Below are positions 34,656 through 46,406 of a stretch of DNA of 64,000 bases, one piece after another. Position 1 is the first letter of the stretch. Each line of letters begins with the position of its first letter. The notes beneath the pieces were generated by a model that worked only from the letters and a program-made list of their open reading frames with translations, did no database searches and had not been told where the DNA came from. The translations under genes and the position numbers were made by a program. Source of the DNA: Lolium rigidum (lineage: Eukaryota; Streptophyta; Magnoliopsida; Poales; Poaceae); the NCBI RefSeq assembly GCF_022539505.1, contig NC_061508.1, forward strand, positions 345,229,484 to 345,293,483. The letters run 5' to 3'.

Positions 34656-37283
34656 AGCATCCCCAAGCTTAGTTCCTACTCGCCCTCGAGTAGGTAAACG
34701 ATAACAAGGATAATTTCTGAAGTGACATGCTACCATCATAATCTTGATCAATACTATTGTAAAGCATATGAGATGAATGAAGTGATTCAAAGCAATGGTA
34801 AAGATAATGACTAAACAAGCTGAATCATATAGCAAAGACTTTTCATGAATAGTACTTTCAAGACAAGCATCAATAAGTCTTGCATAAGAGTTAACTCACA
34901 AAGCAATAGATTCTTAATAGAAGGTTTTGAAGCAACACAAAGGAAGATATAAGTTTCAGCAGTTGCTTTCAACTTCAACATGTATATCTCATGGATAATT
35001 GTCAACACAAAGTAATATGATGAATGCAAATAAGCAAGTATGTAAGAATCAATGCACACAATTGACACAAGTGTTTGCTTCTAAGATAGAAAGAAGTAGG
35101 TAAACTGACTCAACATAAAGTAAAAGAAAGGCCCTTCGCAGAGGGAAGCAGGGATTACTTATGTGCTAGAGCTCTTTATTTTGAAAACATGGAAACAATT
35201 TTGTCAACGGTAGTAATAATTCATATGTGTTATGCATAAAACATCCTATAAGTTGCAAGCCTCATGCATCGAATACCAATAGTGCTCGCACCTTGTCCTA
35301 ATTAGCTCGGATTTCCATGGATTATCATTGCATTGCATATGTTTCAACCAATTGTCACAAAGGGGCACCTCTATGTCACCTGTACAAAGGTCCAAGGAGA
35401 TAGATCGCATTTGAGTTCTCGTTTTTGATAGATCTCAACTTGAGGACATCCATATCGGGACAACATAGAAAACAGATATTGGACTCCTCTTTAATGCTTA
35501 AGCATTCAACCACAGATAATATTCTCATAAGAGATTGAGGATTAATGTCCAAACTGAAACTTCCACCATGATACATGGCTTTGGTTGGCGGCCCAATGTT
35601 CTTCTCTAACAATATGCATACTCAAACCATTTAATCATGACAAATCACCCTTACTTCAGACAAGACGAACATGCATAACAACTCACATGATATTCAACAA
35701 AGGTGTAACAGTTGATGGTGTCCCCAGAAACATGGTTACCGCTCAACAAGCAACTTATAAGAAATAAGATACATAAGCAACATATTCAATACCACAATAG
35801 TTTTTAAGCTATTTTCCCATGAGGTATGTATTGCAAAAACAAGGAATGAAATTTTAAAGGTAGCACACAAGCAATTTACTTGGAATGGCAGAGAAATACC
35901 ACATAGTAGGTAGTTATGGTGGACACAAATGGCATAGGTTTTGGCTCAAGGTTTTGGATGCACGAGAAGCATTCCCTCTCAGTACAAGGCTTTGGCTAGC
36001 AAGGTTGTTTGAAGCAAACACAAGTATGAACCGGTACAACAAAACTTACATAAGAACATATTGCAAGCATTATAAGACTCTACACTGTCTCCTTGTTGTT
36101 CAAACACTTTTACCAGAAAATATCTAGACTTTTAGAGAGACCAATCATGCAAACCAAATTTCAACAAGCTCTACAGTAGTTCTTCACTAATAGGTTTAAA
36201 CTACATGATGCAAGAGCTTAAACATGATCTACTTAAGAACTCAAAACAATTGCCAAGTATCAAATTATTCAATACCATATACCAATTACCACATGAAGCA
36301 TTTTATGTTTCCAACCAAATAGCAATGAACGAAGCGGTTTTCAACCTTCGCCATGAACATTAAAAGTAGAACTAAGAACACCAGTGTTCATATGAAACAA
36401 CGGAGCGTGTCTTTCTCCCACACAAGGATTGCTAGGATCTGAATTTATTCAAACAAAAACAAAAATAAAAACATACAGACGCTCCAAGTAAAGCACATAA
36501 GATGTGACGGAATAAAAATATAGTTTCACTAGAGGTGACCTGATAAGTTGTCGATGAAGAAGGGGATGCATTGGGCATCCCCAAGCCTAGATGCTTGAGT
36601 CTTCTTGAAATATTCAGGGATGAACCACGGGGGCATCCCCAAGCTTAGACTTTTCACTCTTCTTGATCATATTATATCATCCTCCTCTCTTGACCCTTGA
36701 AAACTTCCTCCACACCAAACTCAAAACAAACTCATTAGAGGGTTAGTGCATAATTAAAAATTCACATGTTCAGAGAGGACACAATCATTCCTAACACTTC
36801 TGGACATTACCCAAAGCTACTGAAAGTTAATGGAGCAAATAAATCCATTCAACACAGTAAAAGAGGCAATGTGAAATAAAAGGCAGAATCTGTCAAAACA
36901 GAACAGTCCGTAAAGACGATTTTTTTAGAGGCACTTAACATGCTCAGATGAAGAAGCTTAAATTGAATGAAAGTTGCGTGCATATCTGAGGATCACTCAT
37001 TAATTTTCGCAGATTTTTCTGAGTTTCCTACAGAGAGTTCTACTCAAATTCGTGACAACTAGAAATCTGTTTCTGCGCAGAAATCCAAATCTAGTATCAA
37101 CCTTACTATCAAAGACTTTACTTGGCACAACAATGCAATAAAGTAAATATAAGGAGAGGTTTCTACAGTAGTAACAACTTCCAAGACACAAATATAAAAC
37201 AAAAATTGCAGAAATAAAATGATGGGTTGTCTCCCATAAGCGCTTTTCTTTAACGTCTTTCAGCTAGGCACAGAAAGTGTAAT
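34656..37283 (-). other. B1 internal 3' non-coding region
   Basis: No gene is supported. The stretch is collinear with B2 46407-49065 in inverted orientation, from the PPT to 'gggttgtctcccataagcgc' at 37224-37243. It contains two extra PPT-like motifs, at 36575-36588 and 36633-36646. Confidence 0.8.
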
Positions 37284-38010
37284 TCAAGTATTATCTAGAG
37301 ATGAAGCATCAACATCATAATTTTTCTTAAGAACACAACTTGTCACACTAGGTATCTTAGATGCTCCATTATCTAAATTTCCCATAGTGGTACTAAGGGT
37401 TTTATCAATTTTAGGCTTATAATAATTGTTTGGCTTAGGCACCTTAGAGACATACATGAACTTTTGCTCCTTACCCACATAAGCTTTCTCCTTAAACTTA
37501 AGAGAAGAACAAGTTGAACCCAAGGTTCCCATAGCTTTTTCAAGTTCACCAATCCTATGGGTTTGATTATCATGGATAGCACAAGTTTCTAAGACAGTAA
37601 TTCTTTCATTAATTCCTCCTAGAGATTTATCAAGTTTATCAGTGTTATCAAGTAATATTCCCAATTTAGTCTCAACTCTTGGAAGATTTTTCTCTATGGC
37701 CTCCAACTTTTTCATGACATCCTCAAGAGAGATTTCAATTTTAGCTTCATTAACAGGTGGTATTCCAACTAGACTCTCAATAATGCAACTAGCTTCTAAA
37801 GCAGGGGTGCCTAGGAAATTACCTCCCGCAAGAGTATCAAGAACATACCTATTCCAGCTAGAGATACCAACATAAAAGTTCCTAACGAGGATAATAGTGG
37901 AGTGTTTCTTAGTTCACCTATGATGAGCATCACTAATTCTATACCAAGCATCTTTAAAACTTTCTCCCCCTTGTTGCTTAAACGAACGAACTTCAAATTC
38001 AGGATTACTC
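37284..38010 (-). pseudogene. Degenerate gag-like ORF of B1
   Basis: The frame starts at the ATG at 38010 (MSNPEFEVRSFKQQGGESFKDAW), a gag-type motif. It is stopped after about 32 codons and resumes as NFYVGISSWNRYVLDTLAGG. It then becomes a 143-codon open frame (37715-37284) with a coiled-coil stretch (MKKLEAIEKNLPRVETKLGIL) and the end ...YDVDASSLDNT. The same terminal peptide is found in B2 at about 46410-46445. It lacks zinc knuckle and protease. A structural gag derivative is the best guess. Confidence 0.7.
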
Positions 38011-38195
38011 ATTTTAGCAATAATAAAAATAAACTAAGCAAACTAAATTAAATAAAGTAAAGCAAGTAACTAAATTTTTTGTGTTTTTGATATAAAGAAA
38101 GCAAACAAAACAGAAAATAAAATAAAGTAAAGCAAGACAATAAACAAAGTAAAGAGATTGGATGTGAGAGACTCCCCTTGCAGCGTGTCTTGATC

Positions 38196-38213
38196 TCCCC
38201 GGCAACGGAGCCA
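38196..38213 (-). other. Primer-binding site of B1
   Basis: The minus strand reads tggctccgttgccgggga, one base different from the tRNA-Asp complement. It lies 11 bp from the 5' LTR at 38225. Confidence 0.87.
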
Positions 38214-38224
38214 GAAAAAGAGCT

Positions 38225-39551
38225 TGATAACGCGTGAAGAACACGTCCGTTGGGAACCCCAAGAGGAAGGTGTGATGCGTACAGCAGCAAGTTTTCCCTC
38301 AATAAGAAACCAAGGTTATCGAACCAGTAGGAGATGAAGGCCACGTGAAGGTTGTTGGTGAAGGAGTGCGGTGCGGCGCAACACCGGGGATTCCAGACGC
38401 CAACGTGGAACCCGCACAACACAATCAAAATACTTTGCCCCAACTTAACAGATGAGGTTGTCAATCTCACCGGCTTGCTGTAAACAAAGGATTAAACGTA
38501 TGGTGTGGAGAATGATGTTTGTTTGCAAAGAACAGCGAGAGAACAATGATTGCAGTAGATTGTATTTCAGATGTAAAAGAATGGACCGGGGTCCACAGTT
38601 CACTAGTGGTGTCTCTCCAATAAGATAAATAGCATGTTGGGTGAACAAATTACAGTTGGACAATTGACAAATAGAGAGGGCATAACAATGCACATATATA
38701 TAATGATGACTAATATGAGATTTACTTAGGGCATTACAACAAAGAACATTGACCGCTATCCAGCATGCATCTATGCCTAAAAAGTTCACCTTCGGGTTAG
38801 CATCCGCACCCCTTCCAGTATTAAGTTGCAAACAACAGACAATTGCATTAAGTATTGTGCGTAATGTAATCAACACAAATATCCTTAGACAAAGCATTGA
38901 TGTTTTATCCCTAGTGGCAACATCACATCCATAACCTTAGAACTTTCGTCACTTCGTCCCAGGTTCAATGGAGGCATGAACCCACTATCGAGCATAAATA
39001 ATCCCTCTTGGAGTCACAAGTATCAACTTGGCCAGAGCCTCTACTAGCAACGGAGAGCATGCAAGATCATAAACAACACATATATGATAGATCAATAATC
39101 AACTTGACATAGTATTCCATATTCATCGTATCCCAACAAACACAACATGTAACATTACAAATAGACGATCTTGATCATGATAGGCAGCTCACAAGATCTA
39201 AACATGATAGCACAAGAGGAGAAGACAACCATCTAGCTACTGCTATGGACCCATAGTCCAAGGATGAACTACTCACGCATCAATCCGGAGGCGGGCATAA
39301 CGATGTAGAGTCCTCCGGTGATGATCCCCCTCTCCGGCAGGGTGCCGGAGGCGATCTCCTGAATCCCCCGAGATGGGATTGGTGGCGACGGCGTCACAGT
39401 AACTTTTCTCATATCGTGGCTCTCGGTACTAGGGTTTTCACGACGGAGAGAATAAATAGGCGAAGGGGCAGAGTCGGGGGGCGGCCGAGGGGCCCACCCC
39501 ATAGGCCGGCGCGGCCAGGGGCCCCACCGCGCCGCCATGTGGGGTGGCCGC
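38225..39551 (-). repeat. 5' LTR of B1, main part
   Basis: 1327 bp from TGATAACGCG to the insertion point of B2 in the sequence ...ggtggccgc. It continues at 50758-50926 and 51317-51423. Confidence 0.92.
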
Positions 39552-41238
39552 TGATACATCTCAAACGTATCTATAATTTCTTATGTTCCATGCTACTTTT
39601 ATGATGATACTCACATGTTTTATACACACTTTATGTCATTATTATGCATTTTCCGGCACTAACCTATTGACGAGATGCCGAAGAGCCGATTCGTTGTTTT
39701 CTACTGTTTTTGGTTTCAGAAATCCTACAAAGGAAATATTCTCGGAATTGGACGAAATCAACGCCCAGGGTCTTATTTTTCCACGAAGCTTCCAGAAGAC
39801 CGAAAGGGAAACGAAGTGGGGCGACGAGGCGCCGCCACCATAGGGCCGCGCGGCCGGAGGGGGCCGCGCCGCCCTATGGTGTGGGCCCCTCGTCAGCCCC
39901 CGACTCGCCCTTCCGCCTACTTAAAGCCTTCGTCGCGAAAACCCCGGTTCCGAGAGCCACGATACGGAAAACCTTCCGGAGACGCGCCGCCGCCAATCCC
40001 ATCTCGGGGGATTCAGGAGATCGCCTCCGGCACCCTGCCGGAGAGGGGAATCATCTCCCGAAGGACTCTTCATCACCATGATCGCCTCCGGATTGATGTG
40101 TGAGTAGTTCACCCCTGGACTATGGGTCCATAGCAGTAGCTAGATGGTTGTCTTCTCCTCGTTATGCTATCATGTTAGATCTTTTGAGCTGCCTATCATG
40201 ATGAAAATCATCTATTTGTAATGCTACATGTTGTGTTTGTTGGGATCTGATGAATATGGAATACTATGTCAAGTTGATTATCAATCTATCATATATGTGT
40301 TGTTTATGTTCTTGCATGCTCTCCGTTGCTAGTAGAGGCTCTGGCCAAGTTGATACTTGTAACTCCAAGAGGGAGTATTTATGCTCGATAGTGGGTTCAT
40401 GCCTCCATTGAATGCAGGACGATGTGATGAAAGTTCTAAGGTTGTGGATGTGTTGTTGCCACTAGGGATAAAACATCAATGCTTTGTCTAAGGATATTTG
40501 TGTTGATTACATTACGCACCATACTTAATGCAATTGTCCGTTGTTTGCAACTTAATACTGGAAGGGGTTCGGATGATAACCTCGAAGGTGGACTTTTTAG
40601 GCATAGATGCATGCTCGGATAGCGGTCTATGTACTTTGTCGTAATGCACTCGATTAAATCTCATAGTAGTCATCGTGATATATGTATGTGCATTGTTATG
40701 CCTTCTTTATTTGTCAATTGCCCAACCGTAATTTGTTCACCCAACATGCTATTTCTTATCGGAGAGACACCACTAGTGAACTCGTGGACCCCGGTCCATT
40801 CTTTACATCTGAAATACAATCTACCGCAAACTCGTTCTTTACTCGTTCTTCGCAAACAAACATCATCTTCCACACTATACATTTAATCCTTTGTTTACAG
40901 CAAGCCGGTGAGATTGACAACCTCACTGTTACGTTGGGGCAAAGTACTTTGATTGTGTTGTGCAGGTTCCACCTTGGCGCCGAAATCCCTAGTGTTGCGT
41001 CGCACTACACTCCGCCACCAACAACCTTCACGTGTTTCTTGACTCCTACTGGTTCGATAACCTTGATTTCTTACTGAGGGAAAACTTGCTGCTGTACGCA
41101 TCACACCTTCCTCTTGGGGTTCCCAACGGACGTGTGTCTTGCACGCCATCAAGCAACTTTTTCTGGCGCCGTTGCCGGGGAACGAAGAAAAGTTACTCCA
41201 CAAAGATTTCTAACTCCCACGTCAACTGCACGCCAGCA
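39552..41238 (+). repeat. 5' LTR of B2, extended over an older PBS
   Basis: The first 1600 bp (to ...cacgccatca, 41151) correspond to the B1 LTR. A further 87 bp (41152-41238) contain a perfect tRNA-Asp site (tggcgccgttgccgggga, 41164-41181) and end ...cacgccagca. The 3' LTR (49066-50752) has the same extension and the target duplication follows it directly, so the extension is part of the replicating LTR. Confidence 0.92.
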
Positions 41239-41248
41239 GAACTTTTTC

Positions 41249-41266
41249 TGGCGTCGTTGCCAGGGA
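41249..41266 (+). other. Functional-position PBS of B2
   Basis: tggcgtcgttgccaggga lies 10 bp after the extended LTR, with two mismatches to the tRNA-Asp complement. The perfect copy lies 85 bp upstream, inside the LTR. Confidence 0.85.
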
Positions 41267-41501
41267 GATCAAGACACGCTGCAAGGGGAGTCTCCCACAT
41301 CCAATCTCTTTACTTTGTTTTTGTCTTGCTTTACTTTACTTTATTTACTGCTTTGTTTGTTCTCTATATCAAAAATACAAAAAAAATAGTTACTAGATTT
41401 ACTTTATTTACTGTCTTGTTTGCGTTCTCTATATTAAAAACACAAAAAAATTAGTTACTTGCATTTAGTTTATTTAGTTTGCTTTATTTACTACTGTTAA
41501 A

Positions 41502-43584
41502 ATGAATACTGCTAAGAATACTAAGTTGTGTGACTTCACTAGAACAAATAATAATGATTTCCTATGCACACGTATTGCTCCACCTGCTACTACATCAGAA
41601 TTTTTTGAAATTAAACCTGCTTTACTAAATCTTGTTATGAGAGAGCAATTTTCTGGTGTTAGTTTTGATGATGCTGCTGCCCATCTTAATAATTTTGTTG
41701 AACTATGTGAAATACAAAAGTATAAGGATATAGATGGTGACATTATAAAATTAAAATTGTTTCCTTTCTCCTTAAGAGGAAGAGCTAAAGATTGGTTGCT
41801 ATCTTTGCCTAAGAATAGTATTGATTCATGGACTAAATGTAAAGATGCTTTCATTGGTAGATATTATCCTCCCGCTAAAATTATATCTTTGAGAAGTAGC
41901 ATAATGAATTTTAAGCAATTGGATAATGAACATGTTGCTCAAGCATGGGAGAGAATGAAATCTTTGGTAAAGAATTGCCCTACCCATGGACTCGACTACT
42001 TGGATGATCATCCAAACCTTTTATGCAGGATTGAATTTTTCTTCGCGGAACCTATTGGATTCAGCTGCTGGAGGTACTTTTATGTCCATCACTTTGGGGG
42101 CGGCAACAAAGCTTCTTGATAATATGATGATCAATTACTCTGAATGGCACACTGAAAGGGCTCCACAAGGTAAGAAGGTAAATTCTGTTGAAGAAACCTC
42201 CTCCTTGAGTGATAAGATTGATGCTATTATGTCTATGCTTGTGAATGGTAGATCTAGTGTTGATCCTAATAATGTTCCTTTAGCTTCATTGGTTGCTCAA
42301 GAAGAGCATGTTGATGTGAACTTCATTAAAAGTAATAATTTCAACAACAATGCTTATAGGAATAATTCTGGTAACAACTATAGGCCATATCCTTCTGCTA
42401 ATGGTAATGGTTATGGTAATTCTTATGGTAATTCTTACAACAATAATAGGAGTGTACCCCCTGGTCTTGAAGCCATGCTTAAAGAATTTATTAGTACACA
42501 AACTGCTTTTAACAAATCTGTTGAAGAAAAGCTTGATAAAATTGATATTCTTGCTTCTAAGGTTGATAGTCTTGCTGCTGATGTTGATCTTTTAAAATTG
42601 AAAGTTATGCCTAATGAAGATAAAGATATTAAGTCATTTGCTACAGCAAACGCCATCCAAGTTCGAATTAATGAGAATATTAGATTGATGGCTGAATTGC
42701 ATGCTAGGTGGGAAAGAGAAGAAAACGAAAAACTTGCTAAAGAGAATAATGTAGCTAAAGTTTGGACTATTACCACCACTAGCAATGTTGATGCTTCACA
42801 TGTTGCTAAACCTCCCACTATCAATGATAAAATAATTGGTGTTGGCAATGTTTCTACTCCTAGTGCAAAGCGTGCAAAATTGCCTGAAATTGCTGAAATT
42901 GCTGAAACTGTTTGTGATAAAACTGCTGAAATTTTTCAAAATATTGGGGACAATGATTTCATTGCTGTATATCATAATGGTTTAGATTTTGATGATTGTC
43001 ATATCTCTGAAGTTATAAAGTTCTTACAAAAACTTGCTAAAAGTCCCAATGCTAGTGCTATAAATTTGGCCTTTACAAAACATATTACAAATGCTCTCAT
43101 AAAAGCTAGAGAGGAGAAACTAAAACTTGAAACTTCTATTCCTAGGAAGTTAGAAGATGGTTGGGAGCCCATCATTAAGATGAGGGTCAATGATTTTGAT
43201 TGTAATGCTTTATGTGATCTTGGTGCAAGTATTTTTGTTATGCCTAAGAAAATCTACGATATGCTTAACTTGCCACCATTGAAAAATTGTTATTTAGATG
43301 TTAATCTTGCTGATCATTCTATAAAGAAACCTTTGGGGAGGATCGATAATGTTCGCATTATGGTTAACAATAACCTTGTCCCCGTTGATTTTGTTGTCTT
43401 GGATATTGAATGCAATGCATCTTGTCCCATTATATTGGGAAGATCTTTTCTTCGAACTGTTGGTGCTACCATTGATATGAAGGAAGGTAATATTAAGTAT
43501 CAATTTCCTCTCAAGAAAGGTATGGAACACTTCCCTAGAAAGAGAATGAAGTTACCTTATGATTCTATTATTAGAATAAACTAG
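41502..43584 (+). CDS. gag-protease of B2 (one frameshift)
   Basis: The start is the ATG at 41502 (MNTAKNTKLCDFTRT). The gag core covers about residues 40-165 (LNNFVELCEIQKYKDIDGD..., KLFPFSLRGRAKDWLLSLP, AQAWERMKSLVKNCPTHG). One indel near 41990 shifts the frame. It then continues QTFYAGLNFSSRNLLDSAAGG without a stop to 43584. Next come an Asn/Tyr/Gly-rich low-complexity linker (42330-42465), a coiled coil (VEEKLDKIDILASKVDSLAADV) and an aspartic protease with LCDLGASIFVMP (about 43210-43245) and CPIILGRSFLRTVGATID. The family is the gag-pro polyprotein of grass Athila/Tat-like non-autonomous elements. The stop follows the protease and no RT is encoded. The single indel may be a sequence error. 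Confidence 0.85.
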
Positions 43585-44869
43585 AACATAATACGCTATT
43601 TCCTTTCCTGTTGTTTCTAATTCACACAGGTTTCTTCCTAACGACTAATGAGCATATAGTTGTTATATGAATTGTGACAACCTGCAGTTTCAATTTTACG
43701 GGTGCTTATTATTAGATAAAGTAGTAATATGTAAATTTCATGGGAAGCTTAATTGCGAATTTTTAGATACTGTATTATTTTTCAGCATATGTCCATATTT
43801 TGTACTTCCTCTGGTGTTGTAGGCCATTGATGCATCGAAACAGTAGTGCATTCCCATAAGGTATTGATCCGGTGTTTGGTCGAATTTGAATTGCTGTAGC
43901 TTTACCAAACTACTCATACTGTGGCCCTCGCAAATGCGAGGGCACCATCTTTATTTAATTTAGAGTGTGTATGAATTAAAAATATCGTTTAGGAGATATT
44001 CATATTATGTGAGGTGTATAACATAGTTCTAGGAACACCGTACCTAGATATTGTGGTAAACAAAACATCAAATTTGCAGGTAACATCTTTAGTTTTTGGA
44101 TGAAGGATTATTTTCCATATTGAAATGAAAGGACCATATAAGAGAGTATATCTCCTGTTTGTACATGATATTAGATTAGGATAGTGGATTTTGTACAGCC
44201 ACGCATGGGTGTGGTTTTTTTCGTCACCATGTATTGTGCTTTGAGATTTGGATAAAAAGATGAGAGAGAAATGAATCTTTCCATCTACCATGGTAACACT
44301 AATCTCGAGGAATAAATGGATGGTGGCGGAGACACCCACACCCACGCGTGGGTTTACAAAAGTATTTCTGATAGTACATAAACTTATATTTATCTCGTGA
44401 CATCCTGTAGTTCATATTATCCTGGAGTTTATGTAATATTGTTGGATCAATATGCCAAGTAAACATTCACATAGTCAGTCATTGGAATTAGATGTAGAAC
44501 TGTGAAGTTTATAAGTTCTAGCCCAAATAATGATGAAGCTCTAGCTAGATGAAAATGGCTAGACTTTTGTTAGTTAAGCTTACAAACTGGAAATCAAATT
44601 ATATTTTCTTATCAAAGGCCCACTTAGAAGGTATGGCAACTAAACGGTTGGACATTTCATCTTCTAGAAGCTTATTTTTGTTGGAAATCCATTAAATTGT
44701 AAACATATAGGAGTCTCCATGGTGTTTCAAATGAATATTTTTTAAACAATTAATAAATAATGCATTTTGCAAAGATTATATTCATATTAACTTATTTCTA
44801 ATTGTCTCCGTAACACACTTATATATGGTAGTAAAGAGCAGTTAAAGGGCAATTTTTCTAGGATATTAT
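43585..44869. other. Foreign gene-like block inside B2
   Basis: This sequence has no counterpart in B1. It is AT-rich and resembles intron or 3'-UTR DNA. It holds a perfect 8-bp-stem hairpin at 43924-43943 and a MITE-like unit at 44189-44360. No CDS is supported; the 118-codon minus frame at 43989-44345 overlaps the MITE and is spurious. The origin could be a captured host segment, or a deletion-insertion that replaced B2 sequence. Confidence 0.55.
44189..44360. mobile_element. MITE-like unit with 25-bp inverted ends
   Basis: The left arm includes ccacgcatgggtgtgg (44199-44214) and the right arm ccacacccacgcgtgg (44336-44351), 15 of 16 bases complementary. The arms extend outward as ttttgtac and gtttacaaaa. 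Total about 172 bp, non-coding. The target duplication is unclear. Confidence 0.55.
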
Positions 44870-45083
44870 CTATTATATACTAAAAGTTCCGCTAGCGCAT
44901 GGCTGTGCCCAATCGTGTTCGTGCTTGTGGCACCGGGACATATTTTACGTACCTAAACTTTTAAATCTCTACCGTTAGTACATATATATGGTTAACGTAA
45001 AATCAACGGATTAGATTATTTAGTATATGGATTAGTGTGGTGTTTCTATTTCAGTTTTGTATTTTTATTTTAGTATATAATAG
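44870..45083. mobile_element. MITE with CTATTATATACTAAAA ends
   Basis: The left end is ctattatatactaaaag (44870-44886). The right end is its complement ttttagtatataatag near 45068-45083. It is 214 bp and non-coding. A second, partial relative with the same right half lies at about 46235-46406. Confidence 0.65.
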
Positions 45084-46406
45084 ATAGATATTTGAGTAAC
45101 TTTACCATCATGGCTTAGTAAAATATGTTGACCTAACAGGTATGTCTTCCCCTCATTTTCTCACTTAATTCCAAAAAGTGTGATGTCTTAGATATGGCTC
45201 AAAGATGTAAAATATCATATTGAGAAATAATGGTGGAATGTATCTCAAGAAAAAATTAATCATAACTCTTTTTTATGACCAGTATAGTTGTATTGTTTAT
45301 CAACCCATAAAATAACAAACGGATCATGTTGAGAAAATCTTATGAATGTGCCGGAAATAGCCGATTCAGTTTTTTCTTTAGAATTATGCGCGCCTTGCTT
45401 TAGTTGGTGTTTGCACATAGGAATATGGACTGATTATGGGAACGTAGTCATACCGATCTATTCGCGAGGATGGTTCATATACAAAAATCATCAAAAAACA
45501 TATTTTTGTTTTTAGTACAAAACAGAAAAATAGATAGAAATATTATGTAAGCTCGGTTACTAATATTCCGTGAACTCAGTCTATTAGATAATTATGCCGA
45601 ATTATCAGAAATACCTGTCATATTCTCTCCATCTGGAAATAAGTTATTCACAATTACCTATTATGTTTAGTTTTAGCACATAGTCAAACTAATTTATACG
45701 CGAGCATGATTCATTATAAAGTAATCATCACAATTTTTTTTATTTTTACTACAAAAAGTACTAATATTATGTAAAGTCGGTTTATTTATATTACGCAAAT
45801 GCACATATTCCATCCGTACGGAAATAAATAACCTGGATTTGTCTAAATTCATGTGTACTCAGACGTGTTTTAACGTATAGATATGTGTGAATCTCGAAAA
45901 ATAGTAAGTCTTTTCTAGGTCGCCACCTTCTCATTTCAACACTAAAAATATGATACTTGATCTGATCTATTTTACTCTCTCATTATTTCTGATCTATTTG
46001 ATTTACACATACTATCATCTAATATTTTTTTATGCTAGTTAACAACAAAGAAAATATTCGTAGGCAACCCTTGAGGAAAACGTGTACAAGATGGACTCTG
46101 TGTTTAGACTACACGGATAAAAAGAAAGAATTGGAAAGACACAATCGTACATGACCAGGACTCTATTTCATTGTGCTTTCCACTGTACGTACGTGACCAG
46201 GACTCTATTTCGTTATTTCGTTGTGTTTTCCAATGTACATACGTTGGTCCTGTGTATGTCCGGGACGTGACAACATTTACGTAACACCTAATAATTTTAA
46301 ATCTCAGCCATTAAAATTAAGATCAATGAAGTATATAATTTAAGGGCATGTGGATTAACCTGGTGTCTCCATTAAAACCTCTTATTTTGCTTTTAGTATA
46401 TAATAG
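45084..46406. other. AT-rich DNA ending in a second MITE half
   Basis: No gene is seen. The right end (46390-46406, cttttagtatataatag) pairs with 44870-44886. The composite 44870-46406 is flanked by attat on both sides (44865-44869, 46407-46411), so the whole 1.5-kb block may have moved as a unit. Two copies of 'gtgaccaggactctattt' (46151-46168 and 46193-46210) form a short local duplication. Confidence 0.5.
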
